Source: an uncultured Vicinamibacterales bacterium
Lineage (GTDB): Bacteria; Acidobacteriota; Vicinamibacteria; Vicinamibacterales; UBA8438
DNA: 64,000 nucleotides
Reading direction: 5' to 3'
Assembly: GCA_958295905.1 (NCBI GenBank)
Contig: OY282382.1
Location: 3,186,001 to 3,250,000 of the forward strand
The notes below the pieces were generated by a model. That model had not been told where the DNA came from, made no database searches, and saw only the letters and a program-made list of their open reading frames with translations. The position numbers and the translations under genes were made by a program. Of the stretch, positions 35,497 to 44,029 are shown one piece after another. Every line of letters begins with the position of its first letter. Positions within the stretch are counted from its first letter, which is position 1.

Positions 35497-36939
35497 TCAG
35501 TAGTCGCCCGCGTCCAGCGACACGCGGATGATCTCCTCGTCGTTCCGCACCAGGACGTGGCGGTTGGCGAACGCCGGATGCGCCCACGCCACGAGCCGGT
35601 CGCTCCGGCCGTGGCGGAAGCGTGACCGCGACCCCGCGCGGCTGCCGCCGTAGCCGGACCGCGACGTGGGGGCGATCAGGGGCGTGCGGTCGAGTTCGAC
35701 GTAGCCGTCCGGATTGAACCGGGCGATGATGAGGTCGCCGTTCTCGTTGTAGACGAAGTAGCGGTCCTCGTGCTCGACGAAGTAGGCCGAGCCCCAGCGG
35801 TTGCGGTTGGTCAGTCCCTCGGCTTCCCAGACCCGCTCGCCGGTGGCGGCGAGGAGACCGCGCACCTGCCCGTGGCTGCCGATGCCGTAGATGTAGTCGC
35901 CGACCACCAGCGGGGTGGTCATCACCGAGTGCAGGCCGGTGGCTTCCGCCACCTCGATGCCGTTGTCGAGCACGCGGCTGCTGCCGTCCTTCCACAGGGC
36001 GGTGGCGCCGGGCCGGTCGAGGTCGAGCCGCATCATCATCGAGCCGCTGTAGAAGCCCGAGATGAACAGATAGGACCCTGCGTGGACGGCGTCCGCCACC
36101 GTCATGTTGGCCCGTCCCTCGAACGGCTCCTCCCAGTACACCCCGCCGGTCTCGGGGTCGAGCGAGGAGAGGCCGCGGGGATGCCAGACGATCAGTTGCC
36201 GGACCCCGCCCGCCTCGATGATCAGCGGCTGGTTGTAGCCCATCTCCGTCCGGCTCTCGATCGCCCGCCACACCTCGGCGCCGGTATGCTTGTCGAACGC
36301 CATCACCAGGGCGTCCGGCTCGCCCCCCACCAAGAAGATCGCACGGTCGCCGTCGATGATCGGCGCGCTCGACGTGCCCCAGATCGGGATGCTCGTGCCG
36401 TACTCCGCTACCGTGTCCTTCTCCCAGACGACCGCCCCCGTCGCCGTCTCCAGGCACAGGATGCGCCCGGTCGACCCGGTCACGTAGACCCGGTCGCCGT
36501 CGACGGTGGGGGTGGCGCGGGGGCCGGTGGCGTAGGTGAACATCAGCATCCGGTAGGTGGTGGTCCACTCGTGCGCCCAGAGCACCGTCCCGGTCTCTTC
36601 GTCGAGCGCGAGCAGGCGCTCGACGCCGTCCATGGTGCGCGGCTCGGTCTCGACGTAGTCGAGCACGAAGACCCGGCCGTCCGCCACGGCCGGACCGGAG
36701 TACCCGCCGTTGACCGGGGTCCGCCACTTCACGGTGAGTGGGGCGTCGGGAAACTGTTCGAGAATGCCGGTCTCGGTCCAGACGCCGCGGCGCTCGGCGC
36801 CCCGCCACTGCGGCCAGTCCTTGGCCGACAGGCCGGCTACCGCGGTCAGGGCGAGCAGGCCGGCGAGGACGGAAACGAGGGGCGCGGGCGGGCGTGCGCG
36901 CCTCCGATGGGGGGCGCGTTGGAACGTGGATGGCTGCAT
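35497..36939 (-). CDS. Secreted PQQ-like beta-propeller protein
   Basis: A 480-residue protein with a signal peptide (LVSVLAGLLALTAVAGLSA) and GAGGAGG before its ATG. It starts the propeller with DWPQWRGAERRGVW and repeats blades such as LALDEETGTVLWAHEW, CLETATGAVVWEKD and LDPETGGVYWEEP, each with the A-x-D-x-x-T-G-x-x-x-W pattern of PQQ-like (WD-type) propellers. It has no clear quinoprotein dehydrogenase active site, so it is better called a PQQ-like repeat protein than an enzyme. Its neighbours are an amidohydrolase and a cupin, each with its own spacing, so no operon is evident. Confidence 0.82.
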   Translation of the reverse strand: MQPSTFQRAPHRRRARPPAPLVSVLAGLLALTAVAGLSAKDWPQWRGAERRGVWTETGILEQFPDAPLTVKWRTPVNGGYSGPAVADGRVFVLDYVETEPRTMDGVERLLALDEETGTVLWAHEWTTTYRMLMFTYATGPRATPTVDGDRVYVTGSTGRILCLETATGAVVWEKDTVAEYGTSIPIWGTSSAPIIDGDRAIFLVGGEPDALVMAFDKHTGAEVWRAIESRTEMGYNQPLIIEAGGVRQLIVWHPRGLSSLDPETGGVYWEEPFEGRANMTVADAVHAGSYLFISGFYSGSMMMRLDLDRPGATALWKDGSSRVLDNGIEVAEATGLHSVMTTPLVVGDYIYGIGSHGQVRGLLAATGERVWEAEGLTNRNRWGSAYFVEHEDRYFVYNENGDLIIARFNPDGYVELDRTPLIAPTSRSGYGGSRAGSRSRFRHGRSDRLVAWAHPAFANRHVLVRNDEEIIRVSLDAGDY

Positions 36940-37086
36940 GACGACGCCTCCTCATGTAGGAGCCCGTGATGGGGCCCCGCGCTGCGCCGCCGGTCGAATG
37001 CGGCGGGTTCCCCGCCGCGGATCCCGGCGGGGTGCGCTGCCGGGCCGCGGCGACATCAGACGGCGGCCCGGCGGTCGGACACGCGG

Positions 37087-37524
37087 CTACCGCCCCAGAT
37101 AGTCCTCGTCGCTCACCGGCCCGAGCCACTCTGTCGGGCCCTCGCCGCCGACCACGGTGAGCTGCACCATGTGCTCGTCCGGCGCCGCGCCGTGCCAGTG
37201 GACGACTCCGGAGCCCGCGTAGTAGGGCACGCCGGGCAGCATTTCCTGCAGCGCCTCGCCGCGCACCTGGGTGCGCCCGCGCCCCTCCTCCGCCATGATC
37301 ACCTGGAACCCGCCGTGGCTGTGCCAGTTCGACCGCGCGCCCGCCTCGAACCGGAGCCGCAGGGCGCGGATGTCGGAGGCGTCCGGCCGCGACGGGTCGC
37401 CGCCGACGAAGTTGCTCTGGGCCGCGGTGATCGCGGTCGAGCCCTGTCCCAGCATCCACGCCCCCAGCGCCGCGAGCACCAGGGCCGGCATCAGACCGAG
37501 CCGCGTGTCAATCCGTCCCGCCAT
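37087..37524 (-). CDS. Membrane-anchored or secreted cupin-domain protein
   Basis: A 145-residue protein with an N-terminal hydrophobic segment (LMPALVLAALGAWMLGQG) that is a signal peptide or anchor, preceded by AGGGAGG. The cupin motif 1 is SNWHSHGGFQVIMAEEGRGR and motif 2 is PGVPYYAGSGVVHWHGA, giving the usual His/Glu metal ligands. Single-domain cupins of this type bind a metal and can act as isomerases, dioxygenases or sensors; the specific role is not readable. Confidence 0.8.
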   Translation of the reverse strand: MAGRIDTRLGLMPALVLAALGAWMLGQGSTAITAAQSNFVGGDPSRPDASDIRALRLRFEAGARSNWHSHGGFQVIMAEEGRGRTQVRGEALQEMLPGVPYYAGSGVVHWHGAAPDEHMVQLTVVGGEGPTEWLGPVSDEDYLGR

Positions 37525-37620
37525 GTCGTTCCCTCCTTGTTATAGGCCGCTTCGCGTAACCGTATCACGGCCCGGGGGCGGGCATGCCGGGTTTCGTCGG
37601 CCCCGGCCCGCCGCCGCGTC

Positions 37621-38748
37621 TCAGACGATTTCCGGAATGTACTTTTCGCGGGCCAGGTGCCAGAGCGAGGCGAGAAACGCGGTCAAGGGGATGGCCAGGA
37701 TCAACCCGAGGATGCCGCCCAGCGCCGTGCCCCAGAAGAAGATCGCGACGATGATCGCCATGAAGTGCAGTCCGGTGCGTTGCCCCATGATCTTCGGGGT
37801 CAGGAACCAGCCTTCGATCTGCTGCACCACGAGGACCACCGCGAGCACCAGCAGGCAGGTCAGCCAGCCGCCGTCCGCCTGGAAGAAGGCGATGGGGATG
37901 GCGATGGCGAGACCGATCATGTTCCCGAGATACGGGATCACGTTGAGAAGCCCGAGGGCGAGGCCGATGACGAATCCGTAGCGCAGGCCGGCGACGCTGA
38001 ACCCGGCCGCGAACAGCACGCCCTGCAGCAGCGCGATGATCAACTGGCCGCGGAAGAACGCCACCGTGATGTCGACGAACTCGTGCAGCAGATAGGTCAC
38101 GTCCCCGCGGGTGCCGGGCTTGAGGAACGGCAGCACGCGGTCGGTGTCGAGCCGGAAGCCGGCGGTGAGGAACCAGGCGAAGTAGACCGGGGTGATGATC
38201 CAGGACAGCAGGGCGCCGAGCCCGCGCGCGAGCCCGAAGCCGGCGGTGACCGCCTGCACGCCGACGGTTCGGAGCCACTCGGCGATGGCGACCTGTTGGG
38301 CGATCACGAGCTCCCGCAGGCGATCGTTCAGGCCCGACGAGTCGAGCATCCCGCTGACGCGCGGGAGCTCGGTTTCGAACAGCGCGCGGGCGTTGTCCCA
38401 CCACTCGGGCGCCTGCGCGGCGAGGCCGACGAGCTGGCCGATGGCCAGACGCCCGAAGAACGCGACGAAGACGCCCAGCGGCACGAGCGCGGACAGGAAG
38501 ACCGCGGCGACCGCCGCCGCCACCGGCAGGCGCCCCCGGTTGCGCAGCCAGTCGTAGTAGGGCCGGAACACGAGGGCGGCGACCGCGCCCACCGCGAGCG
38601 GCAGGAACACGCCGGAGAAGGTCTGGAGGAAAAGGGCCGCGAGCCATCCCAGCAGACCCACCGCCACCAGGATGATCAGGGCCGAGACGGTGGTGATTGC
38701 GGCCGCGATGGTGGCGGCCTGCCGGGGGGTGAGCTCGATCGCCATCAT
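37621..38748 (-). CDS. AI-2E family transporter (permease)
   Basis: A 375-residue multi-spanning protein of the AI-2E/PerM-like family (PF01594): two N-terminal helices (ITTVSALIILVAVGLLGWLA, GVFLPLAVGAVAALVFRPYY), a pair in the middle, a long periplasmic region, and a C-terminal helix cluster (YGFVIGLALGLLNVIPYLGN with the conserved PYxGN-type motif, EGWFLTPKIMG, MAIIVAIFFWG). Members include autoinducer-2 exporters and Na+/H+ antiporters, so the substrate is uncertain. Confidence 0.87.
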   Translation of the reverse strand: MMAIELTPRQAATIAAAITTVSALIILVAVGLLGWLAALFLQTFSGVFLPLAVGAVAALVFRPYYDWLRNRGRLPVAAAVAAVFLSALVPLGVFVAFFGRLAIGQLVGLAAQAPEWWDNARALFETELPRVSGMLDSSGLNDRLRELVIAQQVAIAEWLRTVGVQAVTAGFGLARGLGALLSWIITPVYFAWFLTAGFRLDTDRVLPFLKPGTRGDVTYLLHEFVDITVAFFRGQLIIALLQGVLFAAGFSVAGLRYGFVIGLALGLLNVIPYLGNMIGLAIAIPIAFFQADGGWLTCLLVLAVVLVVQQIEGWFLTPKIMGQRTGLHFMAIIVAIFFWGTALGGILGLILAIPLTAFLASLWHLAREKYIPEIV

Positions 38749-38948
38749 GCGGTCTTACGGGGACTGTCCGCATGGTACACGACCCGGCCGGTTCGCCGCG
38801 GGCCGCGCCCGAGCCGGCCCCCCGCGTCCACGGCCGGAAACGCCGGCCGCGCTGATCCGGCGCCGCGCGCCTCCCGCGGCGCCGCGGTTCGCCGCGGGCC
38901 GCGCTTGCGCCCCGCGGCGCTCGAACGCTTGGACCGTCGGCCCGCCGC

Positions 38949-39120
38949 CAGGACCATCCCACGCTCCGCCACCGCCGTGCGCAGGCCGAATCGTGGCGGG
39001 TCCTGGGGCTCCGGACGTGCGGAATCGTGGGTTCCCGCGGCGCCGGCCGGTCGGCAAGACGGTGGCGACCCCTCGAATCGGGGGCGGGCCGTTACGCGCC
39101 GTCAGCGTGGGATGCTCCTC
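38949..39120 (+). mobile_element. MITE-like element, copy B
   Basis: A 172-bp copy with inverted ends CAGGACCATCCCACGCT and, inverted, AGGAGCATCCCACGCT, flanked by a perfect 9-bp direct repeat GCCCGCCGC (38940-38948 and 39121-39129). This is the cleanest copy for defining the ends. Confidence 0.85.
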
Positions 39121-39166
39121 GCCCGCCGCGGGCCGCGCTTGCGCCGGACCGGGTTCGGGGCGATCA

Positions 39167-39195
39167 TTGACACGCCGAAACGGGTCGAGACGAAT
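39167..39195 (+). promoter_or_regulatory. Candidate promoter
   Basis: TTGACA (39167-39172), 17 bp, then ACGAAT (39190-39195), just before the gene at 39218. The -10 box is weak. Confidence 0.35.
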
Positions 39196-39217
39196 CCCGT
39201 ATCGAGAGGAGTATGAG

Positions 39218-40234
39218 ATGAGCCGTCTGTCTCTCGCCGGCGTGTCCGTGGCGCTCGCCGTGATGCTGGCGCCGGCCGCGGCCCCGGGCCAGTCGACCGG
39301 GGCGCCGTCCCCGCTCCGCACGCCCTGGGGCGACCCGGACCTGCAGGGCATCTGGAACAACGCCACCCTGACCCCGTTGCAGCGTCCCGTGGACCTGGCG
39401 GACCGGGCGTTTCTGACGGCGGAGGAGGCGGCCGGCCTCGCGCAGCAGACGGTGGAGCGGAACGCCGAGCTGCTGAGCGCCCCCGCCCGGCGCACCGAGG
39501 CGGGCGGCAACGTGGGGGCCTACAACAACTTCTGGATGGAACGGGGAACGTCGGTGGTGCCGACCATGCGGACTTCGATCATCGTCGATCCGGAGGACGG
39601 CCGGCTGCCGCCGCTGACCCCGGAGGCCGACCGGCGGATCAACTCGCCGGAAGCGCGCCGGCTCGCGGAGATGCGCGGCGGGCGGCGGCCGGTCGAGACG
39701 TGGGAGCAGCTCGATCTGGGAGACCGTTGCCTGTGGTACCGCGGCATTCCGTCGTTCCCGACCGGCTACAACAACAACTACCACATCGTGCAGACCCCCG
39801 GCATGGTGGCGATCCTGCAGGAGCACATCCACGACGTGCGCTTCGTTTCGCTGGACGGGCGCCCGCACGTGACGCAGAAGATCCGCCAGTACGCGGGAAG
39901 CTCGCGCGGCCGTTGGGAGGGGGACACCCTCGTGGTGGAGACGACCAACTTCAACGAGCACGCGTTTATCCGCAACTTCAACGGCAACCTCAGCACCGAC
40001 CTCCACGTCGTCGAGCGCTTCACCCGGCTCGGTCCCGACACCCTCGGCTACGAGTTCACGGTGAACGATCCGAACACCTGGACCCGTCCGTGGCGCGGCT
40101 CGCTGCCGATGTCGCGCATCGACGGGCCGATGTTCGAGTACGCCTGCCACGAGGGGAACTACGGCCTGACGAACATTCTCGCCGGGTCGCGCGCGGAGGA
40201 GATCGCGGCGGCGCGGCAGGAGTCCGCGCGATAG
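39218..40234 (+). CDS. Secreted protein of unknown function (paralogue 2 of 3)
   Basis: A 338-residue protein with a signal peptide (GVSVALAVMLAPAAAPGQS) and AGAGGAG before the ATG. It shares the family landmarks: WGDPDLQGIWNNATLTPLQR, MRTSIIVDPEDGRLPP, LGDRCLWYR, TGYNNNYHIVQ, VAILQEHIHDVRFVSLDGRP, WEGDTLVVETTNF and MFEYACHEGNYG. It is the most diverged of the three paralogues in this window. Its last codons (RQESAR-stop) look derived from a hairpin repeat, like the end of the ExbB-like gene. The enzymatic role is unknown. Confidence 0.83.
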   Translation: MSRLSLAGVSVALAVMLAPAAAPGQSTGAPSPLRTPWGDPDLQGIWNNATLTPLQRPVDLADRAFLTAEEAAGLAQQTVERNAELLSAPARRTEAGGNVGAYNNFWMERGTSVVPTMRTSIIVDPEDGRLPPLTPEADRRINSPEARRLAEMRGGRRPVETWEQLDLGDRCLWYRGIPSFPTGYNNNYHIVQTPGMVAILQEHIHDVRFVSLDGRPHVTQKIRQYAGSSRGRWEGDTLVVETTNFNEHAFIRNFNGNLSTDLHVVERFTRLGPDTLGYEFTVNDPNTWTRPWRGSLPMSRIDGPMFEYACHEGNYGLTNILAGSRAEEIAAARQESAR

Positions 40235-40270
40235 AGGAGATCGCGGCGGCGCGGGGGGGGCCGCGCGACA

Positions 40271-40488
40271 GCCCGGAAATCGTCGCCTGGCGGCTCCGAT
40301 TGCCGCCCGACCAACCGTCCCGGGGTCCGCGCCGTTCTACGGTGCAGACGCTTGGCCCGGAAATCGTCGCCTGGCGGCTCCGATTGCCGCCCGACCAACC
40401 GTCCCGGGGTCCGCGCCGTTCTACGGCGCAGACGCTTGGCCCGGAAATCGTCGCCCGACGGTGCCGATCGCCGCCCGCCCGACCGTTC
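40271..40488 (+). repeat. Tandem hairpin repeats, 84-bp period
   Basis: Two near-identical units (40271-40354 and 40355-40438) and a third, diverged one (from 40439) with the shared GCCCGGAAATCGTCGCC start and the GTTCTACGG(T/C)GCAGACGCTTGG end. They fill the gap between the genes at 39218 and 40585. Confidence 0.85.
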
Positions 40489-40529
40489 CCCGGCGTCGGC
40501 GCCTCCCGCGGGGAGGCGCCGACGCCGGG
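40489..40529 (+). promoter_or_regulatory. Perfect 19-bp hairpin upstream of a hydrolase gene
   Basis: Arms 40489-40507 (CCCGGCGTCGGCGCCTCCC) and 40511-40529 are exact reverse complements around a 3-nt loop GCG. It ends 55 bp before the ATG at 40585. It could block transcription from upstream or shape the leader of the hydrolase mRNA. There is no T-tract. Confidence 0.55.
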
Positions 40530-40584
40530 ACCGCGCGATCGAGACAAGACACCGTTCCACACCATCGAAGGGATACCCATCGCC

Positions 40585-42246
40585 ATGAAGCCGACGTACC
40601 GTTTCCTCGCCGTCGTTCTGACCCTTGCCGCGCCCGCGCCGCCCGCGGTGTGGGCCGACGTGTCCTCGGTGGAGATCACCGAACGCGGTCCCATCGAGGA
40701 CGGACGCGCGTTCGGCGCCGCCGGCCCCTACGAGCTGATCGCGGGCCGGGTCACGTTCGCGTTCGACCCCGCCGACCCCCGCAATCAGGTCGTCGTGAAC
40801 TTGGACCGCGCGCCCACCAACGCGGACGGGATGGTGGAGGCGACCGCCGACCTGCGGATTCTCGTCCCCGCCGATCCGCGGCGCGGGAACGGCGTGGCGC
40901 TGGTGGACATCGCGAACCGGGGGCGCCTGAGCGCGCTCGGGTTCAATCGCGGCGGCAGCGGGCCGTACGGCGACGGGTTCCTGATGGAGGCGGGGTACAC
41001 CGTCGTGTGGGTCGGCTGGGAGTTCGACGTCCCCGAGGGCCGGCCCATCCGCTTCACCGTGCCGTCGGTGGACGGGCATCCGGTCGGCGGGCTCGGCTTC
41101 GCCGCCGTCCGCGACACCGCGTCGTGGATCAAGCACGACCCCGACGCCACGGTGACGGCCGGGCACGCGCTCTCGTTCGGTTCGTCGCAGAGCGGCCGCT
41201 TCCTCCGCACCTTCCTCTATCTGGGCTTCAACACCGACACCGCCGGGCGGCGGGTCTTCGACGGGATGATCCCGCACATCGCGGGCGCGTCGCGGCTCGA
41301 CCTCAACCAGCCCGGGGCGACGCCGATCTCGCTGGGCATGTTCGACGCCACCTCGTTTCCGTTCGCCGACGCCGCCCTGCCCGACCCGGTGGCGGGGGCC
41401 GTCGACGGCACGCTGGGGAACGACCGGAGCCGGGGGAACCAGCCCCGTATCTTCTACACCAACACCGGGGTCGAGTATTGGGGCGGCGGTCGGGTGGCCA
41501 CCCTCGTGCACGCGACGCCGGACGGCGCGGCCGACATCGACCTGCAGGAGAACGTGCGGTTCTACCTGCTGGCGGGCACCCAGCACGGCCCCGGCGCGTT
41601 CCCCCCGCCCGACCCCGGCAACCGGCAGGAGATGGGCAATCCGACCGACTACTGGTGGAACATGCGCGCGTTGTTGACGGCGTTGAAGGACTGGGTCGTC
41701 GACGGGGTCGAACCGCCCCCCAGCCGCCATCCCCGGTTCGCCGCCGGCAACCTCGTGGCGCCGCGCGACCTCGGGTTCCCGGCGATTCCCGGCGTGCGGC
41801 CGCCGCACGACCGCACCGGCGGCGCGCGCGTGCGGAACCCGTGGCTGGCCGGGGCCGACGACGCCGGGGTGCCGCTGCCGATGCTCGTGCCCGCGGTCGA
41901 CGCCGACGGCAACGAAACCTCCGGCATCCGGCATCCGGAGGTGGCGGTGCCCCTGGCCACCTACACGGGCTGGAACTTCACCCACCCGGACGCCGGCGAC
42001 CCCGATACGCTGGTGGCCCTCGCGGGGTCCTACGTGCCGTTCGCGGCCACGCGGGCCGAACGCGAGGCGGCGGGGGACCCGCGTCCGTCGATCGAGGAGC
42101 GCTATGCGTCCCGCAAGGCGTTCCTGGAAAGGGTCGAGGCGGTGGGGCACGCGTTGATCGCCGACCGCTACCTGCTGGCCGACGACTTGCCGGCCATTCT
42201 CGACCGGGCCGGGCGGCACTGGGACCTGGTGACCGGCAAGCCCTGA
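40585..42246 (+). CDS. Secreted alpha/beta-hydrolase-domain protein
   Basis: A 553-residue protein with a signal peptide (FLAVVLTLAAPAPPAVWA). The start VEITERGPIEDGRAFGAAGP, LVDIANRGR, GYTVVWVGWEFDVP and AVRDTASW are typical of the large secreted alpha/beta-hydrolase_10 type proteins found in Acidobacteriota and Proteobacteria. The nucleophile elbow is GSSQSGRF. Candidate acid and His residues lie further on (VDADGNETSGIRHPEVAVP, GWNFTHPDAGDP). Substrate unknown. Its leader contains hairpin repeats and a 19-bp hairpin. Confidence 0.78.
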   Translation: MKPTYRFLAVVLTLAAPAPPAVWADVSSVEITERGPIEDGRAFGAAGPYELIAGRVTFAFDPADPRNQVVVNLDRAPTNADGMVEATADLRILVPADPRRGNGVALVDIANRGRLSALGFNRGGSGPYGDGFLMEAGYTVVWVGWEFDVPEGRPIRFTVPSVDGHPVGGLGFAAVRDTASWIKHDPDATVTAGHALSFGSSQSGRFLRTFLYLGFNTDTAGRRVFDGMIPHIAGASRLDLNQPGATPISLGMFDATSFPFADAALPDPVAGAVDGTLGNDRSRGNQPRIFYTNTGVEYWGGGRVATLVHATPDGAADIDLQENVRFYLLAGTQHGPGAFPPPDPGNRQEMGNPTDYWWNMRALLTALKDWVVDGVEPPPSRHPRFAAGNLVAPRDLGFPAIPGVRPPHDRTGGARVRNPWLAGADDAGVPLPMLVPAVDADGNETSGIRHPEVAVPLATYTGWNFTHPDAGDPDTLVALAGSYVPFAATRAEREAAGDPRPSIEERYASRKAFLERVEAVGHALIADRYLLADDLPAILDRAGRHWDLVTGKP

Positions 42247-42375
42247 TGCCGCCACGCCGCGGGCGCGGTTCGTGGACGGTTCCGGCGCGGGGCGTCCGAG
42301 GCGAAACCGCGCGCGGCGCCGAGACCGGCGGGATGCGCTCCGGGCGGGGCGCGGCGAGGGCGCCGGCAACCCGCG

Positions 42376-42489
42376 GGCTGCTCGGTTCGGCGGTGCCGCG
42401 CCGCCCGCGCGGCCGGCGCCGGGGCGGTTTCGGCGGCTTTCTCCGAAGGCTGCTCGGTTCGGCGGCGCCGCGCCGCCCGCGCGGCCTGC
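42376..42489 (+). repeat. 42-bp direct repeat
   Basis: GGCTGCTCGGTTCGGCGG starts two 42-bp units at 42376-42417 and 42448-42489, 72 bp apart, that differ at two positions. The second runs into the SGNH relic, so the duplication lies at its 5' end. Confidence 0.75.
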
Positions 42490-42660
42490 ATCGCCGGTCT
42501 CGTGGCGCTGTTCCTGGCCGGATGCGGAGACGGCGCCAATCCGGTGGCGCCGTCTCCGCGCCCCGACCTGCTGCACGCCGACGGTCTGCACCTGTCGGCG
42601 GCCGGCTACGCCCTGTGGACGCGGATCGTGACGCCGCGGCTGCCGCCGACCCCGCCGTGA
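42481..42660 (+). pseudogene. Gutted SGNH hydrolase lipoprotein
   Basis: One frame reads CIAGLVALFLAGCGDGANP (a lipoprotein-type signal peptide with a lipobox Cys) and runs directly into PDLLHADGLHLSAAGYALW and a stop at 42658. DGLHL with the following GY is the C-terminal Asp/His block of SGNH hydrolases, so both ends of a gene of about 200 codons survive and the middle is missing. There is no start codon nearby. The intact relative is at 5753. Confidence 0.65.
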
Positions 42661-42784
42661 TCGGTTCTCGCCGTCTGTGAAAGCGGTCGCGGTCGGCCCG
42701 TGGTGGAACCCCGTGCGGCGCCGAGAGCGGCGGGGGCGTCAGCGGTCGGTAATCCCGGCTCATGCCATCCGGCGGGCTCCTCCC

Positions 42785-43780
42785 TCAATCCGGGTCATCA
42801 AGCGAGTCGTAGAACTTGATGATGTCGCCCCGGTCCTCCGACTCGTTGAAGGCCATCCCCGCCCGCGGGTGCTGGTTCAGCACCCCGGTCATCATGTACG
42901 GATAGTCGAAGCCCCACTTCAGGGCGGCGCGCAACGGCTCAATGTGGTGCTGAATGCAGTGCAGCACCGGGCGCAGCCGGAACTTCGGGTTGTGCAGGAA
43001 GCTGAGCAGCAGCTCCATCGGGCAGTTGCCGGCGCCCCGGCCCAGTCCCGCCATGCTCGCGTCGAGGCGGTTGGCGCCCTTGATGGTCGCCTGGATCGTG
43101 TTGGCGAACGCGAGCTGCCGATTGTTGTGGGCGTGCATGCCCACGGACTTCCCGGCCGGCCCCGCGTAGCCGAGGAACGTGTCCATGTAGCTGTCGATCT
43201 GCTCGGCGTACAGCGCCCCGAAGCTGTCGACGATGCAGATCGTGTCGGCCTCCGACTTCGCCACCAGGGCCAGCGCCTCGTTCAGCTCGCGGTCCGGCAC
43301 CGTCGACAGCGCCATCAGGTTGAGGCTCGTCTCGTAGCCCTGGTCGTGGGCATGCCTGATCATGTCGAGGGCCAGCGGAATCTGGTGGATGTAGGTGGCC
43401 ACCCGGATCATGTCCAGCACGCTCTCGGACTTGGGCAGGATGTCTTCCCGGTAGTCGCTCTTCTCGGCGTCGGCCATCCCCGACAGCTTCAGGCCGGTGT
43501 CGTTGTCGCCGACGATGCGGCGGAGGTCGCTCTCGACGCAGTGCTTCCAGGGGCCGAACGGCCCGGGCGGAAACTGCCGGCGCGAGTTGACGTAGCCGAT
43601 CTCCATGTAGTCGATGCCGCTCTCGACGCACGCCTGATACACCGCCTGCACCGTCTCGTCGCCGAACCGGTGGTCGTTCATCAGGCCGCCGTCCCGAATG
43701 GTGCAGTCCATCACCTTGATCTCGGGGCGGTACGACACCCAATCGCTCGCAGGGCTCGCCTGCGGCTCTTGCTCGCTCAT
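42785..43780 (-). CDS. DRE-TIM metallolyase (aldolase-like)
   Basis: About 331 residues from the ATG at 43780, which has AAGGAG upstream; an earlier in-frame start would add 16 residues of no clear value. The N-terminal VMDCTIRDGGLMNDHRF is the DRE-TIM metallolyase signature (as in 4-hydroxy-2-oxovalerate aldolase and HMG-CoA lyase). MHAHNNRQLAFAN is the metal-binding HxH strand, and DASMAGLGRGAGNCPMELLL is the conserved G-rich loop. Such enzymes bind a divalent metal and cleave or form C-C bonds. The second half (VLHCIQHHIEPLRAALKWGF) fits the aldolase subgroup, but the substrate is not decided. Confidence 0.82.
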   Translation of the reverse strand: MSEQEPQASPASDWVSYRPEIKVMDCTIRDGGLMNDHRFGDETVQAVYQACVESGIDYMEIGYVNSRRQFPPGPFGPWKHCVESDLRRIVGDNDTGLKLSGMADAEKSDYREDILPKSESVLDMIRVATYIHQIPLALDMIRHAHDQGYETSLNLMALSTVPDRELNEALALVAKSEADTICIVDSFGALYAEQIDSYMDTFLGYAGPAGKSVGMHAHNNRQLAFANTIQATIKGANRLDASMAGLGRGAGNCPMELLLSFLHNPKFRLRPVLHCIQHHIEPLRAALKWGFDYPYMMTGVLNQHPRAGMAFNESEDRGDIIKFYDSLDDPD

Positions 43781-43870
43781 CACGCGGTTTCTCCTTTCGG
43801 GGCGATGGCCGGGAGCCCCGCCCCACAAGCGGCAACGTCTCTCTCCGAGGCGCGCGCCCTTGTGGACAAC

Positions 43871-43889
43871 TGATGATCCTAGATCATCA
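43871..43889. promoter_or_regulatory. Perfect 8-bp inverted repeat, possible operator
   Basis: TGATGATC (43871-43878), CTA, GATCATCA (43882-43889), upstream of the aldolase-like gene on the - strand. It is AT-rich for this region and stands out. No regulator is beside it. Confidence 0.35.
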
Positions 43890-44029
43890 CGTGCCTGGCC
43901 GGAACGCTCCGAAACGCTCCGGCCGAACCCGGGCCGGCCGCAGCGAAGCCCTCCGCGGGCGCCCGCGCCGCTCTCGGGGCGACGCGGGGTTCGCCGCGGG
44001 CTGCCGGGCCGGTCGGGAGGTGGCGGCGG

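Noticed and set aside
40271-40488. Tandem repeats that could be taken for a CRISPR array
   Set aside because: The 84-bp units are similar over their whole length with no unique spacers, contain a hairpin, and recur elsewhere in the window; there are no cas genes.
40461-42680. A 739-codon frame overlapping the alpha/beta-hydrolase gene
   Set aside because: It is a +2 frame shadow: Arg-rich and without motifs, while the real frame has a signal peptide and a nucleophile elbow.
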